A stretch of DNA of 64,000 nucleotides. Source: Oligoflexia bacterium. Its GTDB lineage: Bacteria > Bdellovibrionota_G > JALEGL01. The notes under the pieces are model-generated. The model saw only the letters and a list, made by a program, of their open reading frames with translations, was not told where the DNA came from and made no database searches. Position numbers and translations under genes: made by a program. Shown one piece after another: positions 50,560 through 58,095 of this stretch. Location of the stretch: positions 197,191 through 261,190 of the forward strand of contig DAOLES010000004.1 in assembly GCA_035326705.1 (NCBI GenBank). Reading direction: 5' to 3'. The stretch's first letter is position 1; each line of letters begins with the position of its first letter.

Positions 50560-51132
50560 ATGAGTCAAAGAAAAAGTCATAGTAGAAAATTAAAAAAACA
50601 ATTTATTACGCGTTGGTCCCCCCGGTCGTTTATGCACAAGGATGTTGAAATTGCTGATTTAGAAGCATTATTTGAAGCTGCACGATGGGCACCTTCATGT
50701 TTTAATGAACAACCGTGGATGTTTGTTTATGCAAAAAAACAAGATGATTTAAAACGCATGCAATCTATTTTGGTGGATAGCAATCAGGTTTGGGCCAATC
50801 ATGCACCGGTATTGATTGCTGTATTTGCCAGAAGAAATTTTAACTCAACCGGGCAAGAAAATGAGTGGGCAGCTTATGACACGGGAGCAGCGTGGATGTC
50901 ATTGTGTTTACAAGCGCATGCTATGGGTATGATTTGTCACGCTATGGGTGGTTTTAAAGCCAATGAGATTTATGATGTGCTTAATGTTGATCAGGAAAAG
51001 TATCAGGCGATATGCGTTGTTGCGGTTGGTTATCAGGGAGAAAAAGAGAACTTGCCAGAAAATTTAAGAGAAAAAGAAGGGCCAAGCCAACGCCAACCAG
51101 TAGAAGCCTTTACATTTGAAGGTAAGTTTTAA
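50560..51132 (+). CDS. nitroreductase-family protein
   Basis: 190 residues from ATG 50560, which has AAAGGG six bases upstream; GTG 50533 is less likely. Nitroreductase features: TRWSPRSF at the FMN-phosphate end, EAARWAPSCFNEQPWMFVYA with the conserved AxxAPSxxNxQPW, and AYDTGAAWMSLCLQAHAMGM. Known reaction: NAD(P)H-dependent reduction of quinones, nitro compounds or flavins. Divergent from a HxlR regulator that probably controls it. Confidence 0.93.
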   Translation: MSQRKSHSRKLKKQFITRWSPRSFMHKDVEIADLEALFEAARWAPSCFNEQPWMFVYAKKQDDLKRMQSILVDSNQVWANHAPVLIAVFARRNFNSTGQENEWAAYDTGAAWMSLCLQAHAMGMICHAMGGFKANEIYDVLNVDQEKYQAICVVAVGYQGEKENLPENLREKEGPSQRQPVEAFTFEGKF

Positions 51133-51245
51133 CTTTGTACAATAATATATGAACTAAAAAACTCTATACATGCAGTGAAAACAGTATAATAGCGGTTTTA
51201 TGCTTAAGATTTGGATAAAGTAAAACATCGTAGTATGTAATTTTA

Positions 51246-51830
51246 ATGGATATTTTGTTGGATAATTTAAATGGCTTAGATTACGTAACACCCATATTAA
51301 TCTTTTTTGCCCGTTTATTGGATATGACCTTGGATACGGTTAGGGTGATTTATGTAACACGTGGAGAAAAGTACACAGCTGCAATTTTAGGCTTTTTTCA
51401 GACCTTGATTTGGGTTTTTGCTATATCACAGGTGATCGCAAATTTAGGCGGCTTACTCAATGCTTTTGCGTATGCGGCGGGATTTTCAGCGGGCACATTT
51501 GTTGGGATTTTTGTAGAAGGAAAATTGGCTTTAGGTAAAGTGATGTTAAGGTTGGTTACAAGAAAAAATTCTGATGACCTGCTAAGTGTTTTAGAGGAAG
51601 CTGGTTATGGCTATACTGTATCTAAGGGTCACGGGCATCGCGGAGAAGTCAGTATTATTTATATTGTTGTGGTCAAAAAGCTTTTAAAAAAATGTATGGA
51701 TTTGATTCGTCAAAATCATCCGCGAGCGTTTATTTCTGTGAGTGATGTAAAGGAAGCTCAGGAGGATATTATGCCGCCGTATAAAAAGTATTCTACAGGT
51801 TTTTCCTGGATGCAAATGTGGAAACGTTAG
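51246..51830 (+). CDS. UPF0316/DUF2179-type membrane protein
   Basis: 194 residues. Three N-terminal hydrophobic segments contain the family signature FFARLLDMTLDTVRVIYVTRG and FFQTLIWVFAISQVI. A soluble C-terminal domain follows (SVLEEAGYGYTVSKGHGHRG, IIYIVVVKKLLKKCMDLI). The family (DUF5698 plus DUF2179) has no established function; relatives are called YebE/YqfU-like. A TATAAT box near 51184 implies a short leader. Confidence 0.87.
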   Translation: MDILLDNLNGLDYVTPILIFFARLLDMTLDTVRVIYVTRGEKYTAAILGFFQTLIWVFAISQVIANLGGLLNAFAYAAGFSAGTFVGIFVEGKLALGKVMLRLVTRKNSDDLLSVLEEAGYGYTVSKGHGHRGEVSIIYIVVVKKLLKKCMDLIRQNHPRAFISVSDVKEAQEDIMPPYKKYSTGFSWMQMWKR

Positions 51831-51960
51831 ACTCACATCTGCCCAGCTTTTGCAATTAAAAATGTTTTTTAAAATGTAAAAAAAATAAAAAATAAAAAGA
51901 CAAATAGAATAAATAAGGCAGAATATTACATCAGCGCATGGTGCGCACGGAGGATATTTT

Positions 51961-52416
51961 ATGAAAAAAATAATGTTTTTGGCTTTAATGTTTGTTGTAT
52001 CAAGTGCATTTGCTCAAACACAAATCACAGCAAAATCAGGTAATGTTAATATTAGAAACATACCAAGCACAAAAGATACGGCAACAGAAAAAACCAGAGT
52101 TGTTGGAACCATCAATGATAAAGAAACCTACACGGTTGAAGATCGTCAAGAGGTATCAGGTAAAACTTGGTATAAAATCAACGAAGGTTGGGTTGCTGGT
52201 TGGTTGGTCAGTGAAGTAAAAGACTTGTCCATTCACGGTGATGGTAGTTCTTCAAGCGATGATTCATCCTATGATGATAGTTCAAGTTCAGACAGCGCTA
52301 CAGATACAATGGATTCATCAGCGTCTTCAGATGACAGTGTTTATGATGAGACGGGTACTGGTGATGATGACAGTGGTATTGATGATGTTGCTGGTGATGA
52401 CGAAGGCAACGAATAA
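51961..52416 (+). CDS. secreted bacterial SH3 domain protein with Asp/Ser tail
   Basis: 151 residues with a signal peptide ending near residue 19 (SSAFAQT). A bacterial SH3 domain covers about 22-90 (SGNVNIRNIPSTKD, TWYKINEGWVAGWLVSEV). It is followed by a ~60-residue tail almost entirely Asp, Ser, Gly and Thr. SH3 domains of this type bind peptidoglycan or its peptides. The acidic tail could bind calcium or be disordered at the surface. GGAGG nine bases upstream gives a strong start. Confidence 0.85.
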   Translation: MKKIMFLALMFVVSSAFAQTQITAKSGNVNIRNIPSTKDTATEKTRVVGTINDKETYTVEDRQEVSGKTWYKINEGWVAGWLVSEVKDLSIHGDGSSSSDDSSYDDSSSSDSATDTMDSSASSDDSVYDETGTGDDDSGIDDVAGDDEGNE

Positions 52417-52466
52417 AAAATTAATTTAAGCTAAAAACAAATTAAATTATATGCTTTAAATAAAAC

Positions 52467-52541
52467 GCAGTTTGTTTTTATGAATGATATTGACGCAGAG
52501 CAAATAGTCAGTCACTGTCAGGTTCTATAAAAACAAACTGC
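52467..52541. repeat. long inverted repeat downstream of the SH3 gene
   Basis: A perfect 15-bp pair, GCAGTTTGTTTTTAT at 52467-52481 and its complement at 52527-52541, encloses 45 bases that contain a smaller TGAC/GTCA pairing. It has no T-run. The outer arms resemble the style of the stem-within-stem elements at 4.3 and 57.8 kb but lack their core, so it is recorded separately. Confidence 0.7.
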
Positions 52542-52595
52542 AATTGAGTTCTTAAAAACAACAATCAAAAAATTTTAGGTAATTGCCTGTAAACC

Positions 52596-53168
52596 CTATT
52601 TATTAAGGTTTAGAGGTGTTTTTTCCGGTTTGAATTCACCATCAATCTTTTGCCAACTTGAATATGAAAAACCAATGACATCACCGTCTTTTAACTTGTA
52701 GGTACCTACGCCTTCAGGAGACAGTTTCCATTGATTGTTGTCTAAGTAAAAGAAAGCCCAGTCATGTGCTTTGCCATTGATCTTTTTTCTGGTGATGTTG
52801 TTAAGGGATAAAATGAGCACTTGAGGTTCTTTGTAGCCGGGGTGGTATTGTCGGTCAATGTGGGCTTTTTGTAAAACATCATAAGCCGTGACAATGTTTT
52901 GATTAAAAATGGGATCTTGATTAAACGATACAATTTCAAAAAATGGCGTGCCGTGTTCATGCGGGTCTATGATTAAGGCCACTTGGGTTCCCGGTTCATC
53001 TTTAGATTTAGAAAATTGTTGAATAAACTTAGGGATGACAATAGCAACAGACTCAGCTTCACTTAAAGTTGGTTTTTTAGCAAACAAGTCTTTGATTTGA
53101 TCACAACCAGATAAAAACAAGCCTAAAAGCAAAAGGATAATGAAAGGTTTAAAAGTTAATTTTTTCAT
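52596..53168 (-). CDS. lipoprotein with DUF4430/transcobalamin-like domain, paralogue 1
   Basis: 190 residues with a lipobox LSGC at about 19-22. The mature domain (about 60-180) has TQVALIIDP, a YDVLQKAHIDRQYHPGYK helix-strand, then LNNITRKKINGKAHDWAFFYLDNNQW and LKDGDVIGFSY. The order of an early beta strand, an asparagine-initiated strand, a W-x-F-Y-L-D-N strand and a final DGD-I turn is that of DUF4430, related to the transcobalamin C-terminal domain. It is the last gene of a four-gene minus-strand cluster. The assignment is by pattern only. Confidence 0.7.
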   Translation of the reverse strand: MKKLTFKPFIILLLLGLFLSGCDQIKDLFAKKPTLSEAESVAIVIPKFIQQFSKSKDEPGTQVALIIDPHEHGTPFFEIVSFNQDPIFNQNIVTAYDVLQKAHIDRQYHPGYKEPQVLILSLNNITRKKINGKAHDWAFFYLDNNQWKLSPEGVGTYKLKDGDVIGFSYSSWQKIDGEFKPEKTPLNLNK

Positions 53169-53291
53169 TCAGATACATCTAGCAAGATGGTTTTTATGCG
53201 TCAATAATTGTTAATGATACGTGCATTTAATAAAAAAGGCTGAAAACTAGCAATAAGTTTCAGCCTCTAACAATTGTTGTACAATTTTGAG

Positions 53292-53849
53292 CTATTGTTT
53301 TAAATCAACGGGTCTGTGTTTGGGTAAGTCTGACTCATCCAAACCTGTAAAAGAAAGACCAATAATAGAACCGTCTTCTAGTGGGCAATCACCTAAAGCA
53401 AAAAAGCAAGTGTCTGGTTTTCCATCCAGCTCACATTCAAAGGTATCGTTGTACCATTCTTGTTTTTCATTGTGCCACTGAGAAAAAGACCAGCCAACCG
53501 ATTTCTGATTGCTGATGCCATTTAAACCGATTAAGAAAAATCCTGTTTCTGGGTTATTGTAGCTTGGGTGGTACATGATTTGTAAACCTGTTTTTTCCAA
53601 AGCTTGATACGCAAAAAGTTTTTCAGAAGTTTTTCCAAAATCAATGATTTGAATGCGATAAGGTTTGGATATAGGATCAATGACAATGGCCACTTGGATG
53701 CCCTCTTTTTCCTGAGCTGTTTGAAAGGCTTGCTTAAACTCTGAAACGTCATTAAAGGTTGCTTGTTGGGCATAGGTAATAAACAATGGGCTTAAAGCCA
53801 AGCTTAAAAAGAGTGTAATGAATGAAAAATTAGATTTAAGGTTTAACAT
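53292..53849 (-). CDS. secreted DUF4430/transcobalamin-like protein, paralogue 2
   Basis: 185 residues from ATG 53849, with GGAG eight bases upstream and one base after the preceding stop. A signal peptide ends near ITYAQ. The domain parallels the neighbour's: QVAIVIDPISKPYRIQII, ALEKTGLQIMYHPSYNN, LNGISNQKSVGWSFSQWHN and the DGSIIGLSF turn. An inserted cysteine pair (FECELDGKPDTCFFALGDC) is absent from paralogue 1. The two genes probably arose by tandem duplication, one keeping a lipid anchor and one being soluble. Confidence 0.72.
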   Translation of the reverse strand: MLNLKSNFSFITLFLSLALSPLFITYAQQATFNDVSEFKQAFQTAQEKEGIQVAIVIDPISKPYRIQIIDFGKTSEKLFAYQALEKTGLQIMYHPSYNNPETGFFLIGLNGISNQKSVGWSFSQWHNEKQEWYNDTFECELDGKPDTCFFALGDCPLEDGSIIGLSFTGLDESDLPKHRPVDLKQ

Positions 53850-53850
53850 G

Positions 53851-55143
53851 TTAAGTGTCTCCATCTCGTTTATTTTTTTGTACAAAATAATGAACCAGCT
53901 CAATTGCGTCAATAGAAAAGCCAGCGTTTGGTAGGCTATTGGTTAAACAATACTGTCTAACATTTTCATCTGTCACAATTTCCAAGTCGGATACCATGAT
54001 TCCGTCAATAGAATCAAGTTTATAGATAGCTAGATCAAAGCCGGCAGAGCCACTGCCATTAGAGCCCATAATTATCTGGCCCAATGGATAAGATTTGTCT
54101 TCTTTTATTCCATAGACATTGGCCATCTTTTTTGGGCCTTTCATGCTTGGAACTGGAATATGTAAAATAAAGTCAATGCCAGGCTTATCCAATAAAACGT
54201 GATCTCTAGCAAAAACGACATTGAGTTGCCCAGAAAAGCCTATACACTGTATTCTTTCTGGCGCTTTTGTATGCTCTTGCGGGATATAATCTGGCGGGCC
54301 CTCTAATCTTGCTTTTATGTTGGATAAATAATGTTCTTCTAAGCACAGTCCAGGTTCTAATTTTAAAGTATAGTTGTTTTTTTCAGCTGTTTCATAAGCA
54401 GGGGTTTCGTTTTCGTCTTCATCTTGCGGAGTATCCATTTCACGCGGGTTGTTTTGTTCTAATGATGATGAGGATGTTTTAATTGAGTAGGGAAGACTAG
54501 TTCTAACGGGCAAGGCCTTTTTTGAGCTATTAAAGGCAATTGTGTTTGATGAAGCATTCTTGTTTGGTTTGGGTGAGGGGTTAAAAGTTTTATTCTTGCT
54601 TTGCCTGTTTTTTTGAGATTGTTGTGCAGTGCTTGTGTCCCAAGGGTCAATGTAAGCATAGCTGTTTGGAGCTTCTTGGCTAGATTTAGGTTCTGATGCA
54701 AAGGTTTGTTTGTCGGTTAAATGATTTGCCGTGGCAGAATCCATAGGGTTTAATAGAGCATTTTCAACCATTTTTGGTTGGATAGCTGCGTTCATTGTCC
54801 TAGAGTCAGTTTCGTTGAGGCTGGGTTGAAATAAATGATTGGATGAAGCAAAAGACGTGGTTGCAGAACCACGGACGCTATGGCTTGTATGCTTGGGCGT
54901 GTTTAAGTTTGTTTTGTAAATATCTGCTTGGGAAGGGTGTAGGGTTAAATTTGTCTTTTGGATCTTAAAAGCTTCAGAATAACCCGCACTACTTAAGTTG
55001 GCTTGCGTAATAGGCTGATCTTTGTTTAAAGGTTTTTTAGAATTAGCTTTGTTTGGTTTTGCAAAAAGCAAAAAAAAGGCAGAAAAAAGGCCTGCAACAA
55101 TAAACGTGGCTATAAACTCTTGTTTGTTATTGTTACGTTTCAC
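53851..55143 (-). CDS. membrane-anchored protein with long low-complexity linker
   Basis: 430 residues. One N-terminal transmembrane segment (about 9-28, FIATFIVAGLFSAFFLLFA) is followed by ~220 residues rich in Ser, Asn, Lys, Pro and Thr, probably disordered and periplasmic, then a C-terminal beta-rich domain (about 255-425: LEPGLCLEEHY, QCIGFSGQLNVVFARDHVLL, GFDLAIYKLDSIDGIMV). Three C-terminal cysteines. The architecture recalls TonB-like or cohesin-like spanning proteins, but no TonB motif is seen. The start is GTG 55143. It is one base from the DUF4430 paralogue 2 gene. Confidence 0.65.
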   Translation of the reverse strand: MKRNNNKQEFIATFIVAGLFSAFFLLFAKPNKANSKKPLNKDQPITQANLSSAGYSEAFKIQKTNLTLHPSQADIYKTNLNTPKHTSHSVRGSATTSFASSNHLFQPSLNETDSRTMNAAIQPKMVENALLNPMDSATANHLTDKQTFASEPKSSQEAPNSYAYIDPWDTSTAQQSQKNRQSKNKTFNPSPKPNKNASSNTIAFNSSKKALPVRTSLPYSIKTSSSSLEQNNPREMDTPQDEDENETPAYETAEKNNYTLKLEPGLCLEEHYLSNIKARLEGPPDYIPQEHTKAPERIQCIGFSGQLNVVFARDHVLLDKPGIDFILHIPVPSMKGPKKMANVYGIKEDKSYPLGQIIMGSNGSGSAGFDLAIYKLDSIDGIMVSDLEIVTDENVRQYCLTNSLPNAGFSIDAIELVHYFVQKNKRDGDT

Positions 55144-55162
55144 TGGAATAATACAATAGGCA

Positions 55163-55684
55163 TCAGTTTTTTACCGAGCTTAGTGATTTTTTTAGGAATA
55201 GATGTTTTTTAGCCAAAGCATGACCCATCACTAAAACAGGAGTCCAAAGAAGGTTGCTAATCAGTGTCATTCTGAAAAAAGGCAACGCAGATTTATAGCA
55301 TGCAATTAAGCCGGGTAAATTTTTACTGTACATCCCGCTGGTTGCCCAAACCGCAAAATTACTGATGAAAAAAAAGCTTAATGCACCCAAAAGGGCACTT
55401 AAAACTATACCAAATTTTACATTTTTAAAAGTTGCACCAATAGCAGCTTGCACGATGAATGCAAGGTATATGAATAGCGATATACTGCTTAAAAAAGCAT
55501 AGCCATAAATTTGGGCCAGTAAAAAATCACTGACAACCATGGCCACAACGATGGATAAAAAAGCTTGTTTTTTAGGCTGGGTTCTACCATTTAAAATGGC
55601 TAAAGCACCCACAGGGGTAAAGTTAGGGGCATGCGGCAATATACGAAACAAAGAAACCATAAGTGTTGTAAAAATCATTTGCAT
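55163..55684 (-). CDS. DUF6580-type membrane protein, ECF S-component-like
   Basis: 173 residues with about five membrane helices. RILPHAPNFTPVGALAILNG at residues 14-33, FFISNFAVWATSGMYSKNLPGL and ACYKSALPFFRMTLISNLLW match the DUF6580 pattern, a family regarded as putative transport proteins similar to S-components of ECF transporters. The gene is first in the minus-strand cluster, 19 bases before the linker protein. With two transcobalamin-like proteins downstream, a role in uptake of cobalamin or another small ligand is a reasonable inference, but no ATPase gene is adjacent. Confidence 0.78.
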   Translation of the reverse strand: MQMIFTTLMVSLFRILPHAPNFTPVGALAILNGRTQPKKQAFLSIVVAMVVSDFLLAQIYGYAFLSSISLFIYLAFIVQAAIGATFKNVKFGIVLSALLGALSFFFISNFAVWATSGMYSKNLPGLIACYKSALPFFRMTLISNLLWTPVLVMGHALAKKHLFLKKSLSSVKN

Positions 55685-55799
55685 AGTCCACCGTTTAACA
55701 ACTTAATCTTTTTCAGTCAATCAATGGTAGGAGATTTTTTATATAAGAAATGAGGTCGTTATTAAGCACATAAAACGACCTTCTGTTTGACGGATATAT

Positions 55800-56738
55800 T
55801 TAAAAACATTCAATATTTGCAGGTATCCAAGGGTTGATATCGCCATCAACATTGTATTTACATTGAGCTTTTTCAAACATCTCTTGAATGTGACGAATAA
55901 AAGAAATACTACCTACCTCACAATGTCCGTTTGCAAAATCGCAGAGTTCTTGCAAAGAATCTTTTTGATTGAAATGTTGCCCGTAAGTATTTATAAAATC
56001 GCCATCCAATTGCTCTAAGTTAATATTAATGTCTTTTACATCAAAGCCAAAAAGCCTAATGGTATGCACTCTAATTTTATTGTACTCAGGATCATATTCA
56101 CCGTCATAATACCTGATGGGTCTGCTCAACTCTGCTTCAGTCAGTAAAGTTTCTGCAGAATCTATATCTGTAATATTGAGAGTATTTCCATTGTCTAACC
56201 TAATATGAGCGGGCAAAATATCATGAAATACACGGTAAGCCGCTTGTTCTTGATTGGTGACGGCGCCTCTTTTTGCCACGCTTGGATAACTTATGCCAAG
56301 CATTCTTTCAACAGAGGGTTTAAGCGCTTGATGAAAGTCAGCAACCACTTTTTTTCTGGCTTGATCTGGTTCAAGCGCTTCTTCTTGAAGATAGGTTTTG
56401 AAACGCTCAATGATGAGTTGAGTGATAGTGTATACAGGAGCATTTTCAGAATTTTTTTTATTGCCTCCGGTTTGCCAGTAAGCAGCTTCATACCAGTTGT
56501 TGCCAATTAAGTTCCCATCTTTGTCATTAGCAAAAATAGTACTTAAATCTAACCTACCATTTTCTTTGCTGACTCCTTGCTTTCTGTCCCAGCTAAACAA
56601 ATCGTGTGAAGCTAAGCCCAAAATTCCAATATCTTTAACCAAGACTTGTATTTTGTGACCGTTTTCTTGGGCTTTAAGCAATGAAGAAAAAAAACATAAA
56701 GATAAAATAAAACAATAACGTGCCAATCTATAAACCAT
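55800..56738 (-). CDS. secreted protein of unknown function, possible Fur target
   Basis: 312 residues with a signal peptide (LLKAQE, cleavage near residue 23). The mature protein is mixed alpha/beta with charged helices (TITQLIIERFKTYLQEEAL, LQELCDFANGHCEVGSISF). Four of the C-terminal cysteines could form two disulphides (LCDF, HCEV, QCKY, ECF). No family identified. The divergent upstream region contains two Fur-box-like palindromes, so iron control is possible. Confidence 0.72.
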   Translation of the reverse strand: MVYRLARYCFILSLCFFSSLLKAQENGHKIQVLVKDIGILGLASHDLFSWDRKQGVSKENGRLDLSTIFANDKDGNLIGNNWYEAAYWQTGGNKKNSENAPVYTITQLIIERFKTYLQEEALEPDQARKKVVADFHQALKPSVERMLGISYPSVAKRGAVTNQEQAAYRVFHDILPAHIRLDNGNTLNITDIDSAETLLTEAELSRPIRYYDGEYDPEYNKIRVHTIRLFGFDVKDININLEQLDGDFINTYGQHFNQKDSLQELCDFANGHCEVGSISFIRHIQEMFEKAQCKYNVDGDINPWIPANIECF

Positions 56739-56864
56739 TTCATACTCCTAAAAAGTTTATTCATTAAGCACGCTACGGCTGTTTCTTTTATTAACCTTGA
56801 AAGGATGTGAAACCAAAATACTAGCCATAAAATGTTAGCCAGCAGCGTGCAATATATTATTATT

Positions 56865-56883
56865 GATATTGATTATCATTTAT
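56865..56883. promoter_or_regulatory. Fur-box-like site 1
   Basis: GATATTGATTATCATTTAT; its 15-base core TGATATT-G-ATTATCA differs from the 7-1-7 Fur consensus (TGATAAT-N-ATTATCA) at one position. Confidence 0.6.
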
Positions 56884-56900
56884 AAGTCAAGAAAATAATC

Positions 56901-56925
56901 AATAATGATAATAGATATCATTATT
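56901..56925. promoter_or_regulatory. Fur-box-like site 2
   Basis: AATAATGATA, five bases, then TATCATTATT: a perfect 10-bp dyad made of GATAAT-type hexamers, 17 bases after site 1. Both sit between divergent secreted-protein genes. Confidence 0.6.
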
Positions 56926-57016
56926 GAAAAATGCTTGACTTGTGATGTTAATTAATATTGATAGTCGTTATTAATTAGGTATTAAATAACTTTATTACTA
57001 AAAAATAGGGGAAAAA

Positions 57017-57478
57017 ATGAAAAGAATAGTTTTAGTTTTAATGGTCATGGTGTTGGCATCTAATGTTTATGCACAAAGAAGATCAACCCGTTGGTCCAAT
57101 ATATCAAAATCTAAGGTTAATTTAACAGGACTTAAAGCGCCGTCTATTTTTGCTTTTGCGGCATCTGATCCACAGAATAAGCGTGGGCAAAGTCAGTCCA
57201 ATGCTTCTTTTAATATTGAAATCAATAATGCTGAGGCAAGTGGCTTTCAGTTGGTTGCTTTGAATGTATGTAACCAAGGTAGTGAAGAAAAATGTCAAAG
57301 TTTAAGTGGAAGTTATGAACAAAGGTATACCAATAACAATATGTTACTTGTAACAGTTGACTATGAAGTAGAGGTTTGCCAGCTTCAAGAAGACGGTACA
57401 CAAAGGTATTTTCAATTTATCTTCTCAGATGATCAAAACACAAATTATCAGCCATTGATCTATACGATCTGTGATTGA
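57017..57478 (+). CDS. secreted protein of unknown function, possible Fur target
   Basis: 153 residues with a signal peptide ending in VYAQ near residue 20. The mature part begins very basic (RRSTRWSNISKSKVN), then has beta strands and five cysteines (NVCNQGSEEKCQSL, VEVCQLQ, YTICD). No family recognised. GGGG lies ten bases before the ATG. The upstream region shares the two Fur-like boxes with the divergent gene. Confidence 0.72.
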   Translation: MKRIVLVLMVMVLASNVYAQRRSTRWSNISKSKVNLTGLKAPSIFAFAASDPQNKRGQSQSNASFNIEINNAEASGFQLVALNVCNQGSEEKCQSLSGSYEQRYTNNNMLLVTVDYEVEVCQLQEDGTQRYFQFIFSDDQNTNYQPLIYTICD

Positions 57479-57515
57479 TAGAAGTTATATGTTTATTCAA
57501 TAAAGCTTTAAACAG

Positions 57516-57551
57516 CAGAGACTCTCTATCCTATGGCCTATAGAGTCTCTG
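57516..57551 (+). terminator. hairpin downstream of 57017-57478
   Basis: CAGAGACTCTcTA pairs with TAtAGAGTCTCTG over a ten-base loop. No T-run follows, so it is a weak terminator or stabilising hairpin. Confidence 0.5.
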
Positions 57552-57630
57552 TTAGTAATGTGTAGGTTGAATTGCTTGGGTCAATTATTGTTTTAGATCT
57601 TATCAGGCTTAGTGAGCTGCAGATTAACTT

Positions 57631-57738
57631 TCATAGAACGTTAACTGAAGGCTCATTAGAGTTTGGATAGTATTGGGCAAGTTTTAGCTTATCCAACAAA
57701 GTATTTAATGTTTGTTGGCTTAAGAGCATTTCATTCAT
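57631..57738 (-). CDS. possible short peptide or gene fragment
   Basis: 35 codons from ATG 57738 (MNEMLLSQQTLNTLLDKLKL...). The same frame stays open upstream to about 57804, reading LLNKIKPLYILRIG just before the ATG, and stops at the border of the palindromic element at 57789-57869. It could be a remnant of a gene truncated by that element, or chance. No ribosome-binding site is seen. Apart from this and the hairpins, I see nothing in 57479-58095. Confidence 0.25.
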   Translation of the reverse strand: MNEMLLSQQTLNTLLDKLKLAQYYPNSNEPSVNVL

Positions 57739-57788
57739 GCCTATGCGTAGGATGTATAGTGGTTTAATTTTATTCAGTAACAAGCTAA

Positions 57789-57869
57789 GCAGAAAAATGG
57801 ATTTCTACGAGCTCAAACAGTGGGCAGCAAAGCTGCCCAAACGCGCTGTACGAAATTCCATTTTTCTGC
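57789..57869. repeat. stem-within-stem intergenic palindromic element, copy 2
   Basis: Outer arms GCAGAAAAATGG-ATTTC (57789-57805) and GAAATTCC-ATTTTTCTGC (57852-57869), inner hairpin GGGCAGC-aaa-GCTGCCC (57822-57838). On the minus strand the inter-stem segments read GTACAGCGCGTTT and CTGTTTGAGCTCGTAGAAA, which align with copy 1 at 4293-4377. The arm sequences differ between copies but remain paired. Confidence 0.7.
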
Positions 57870-58095
57870 TTTGTTACCACTTGTAGTTAAATGACTATAT
57901 CCACCACAATCGCTGGCACTAAGGGATAAAGGTTTTTTATCTATTATTTTAATAATGATCACTATCTTTTATTTTTGCAAATTAAACTTTACTAGATCCG
58001 TTTCATCATTTTTTTGGCTAAAACTTTCATATTTTTTAAGATGCTGTAGACTCTTAAAAAGTCGTCATTAGAATTTTTTACAAGGAGTGTTGACA

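Noticed and set aside
57017..58095. Further protein-coding genes in the ~600-base gap before the repeat lipoprotein
   Set aside because: Only a 35-codon frame without a ribosome-binding site was found; the rest is hairpins and AT-rich DNA.
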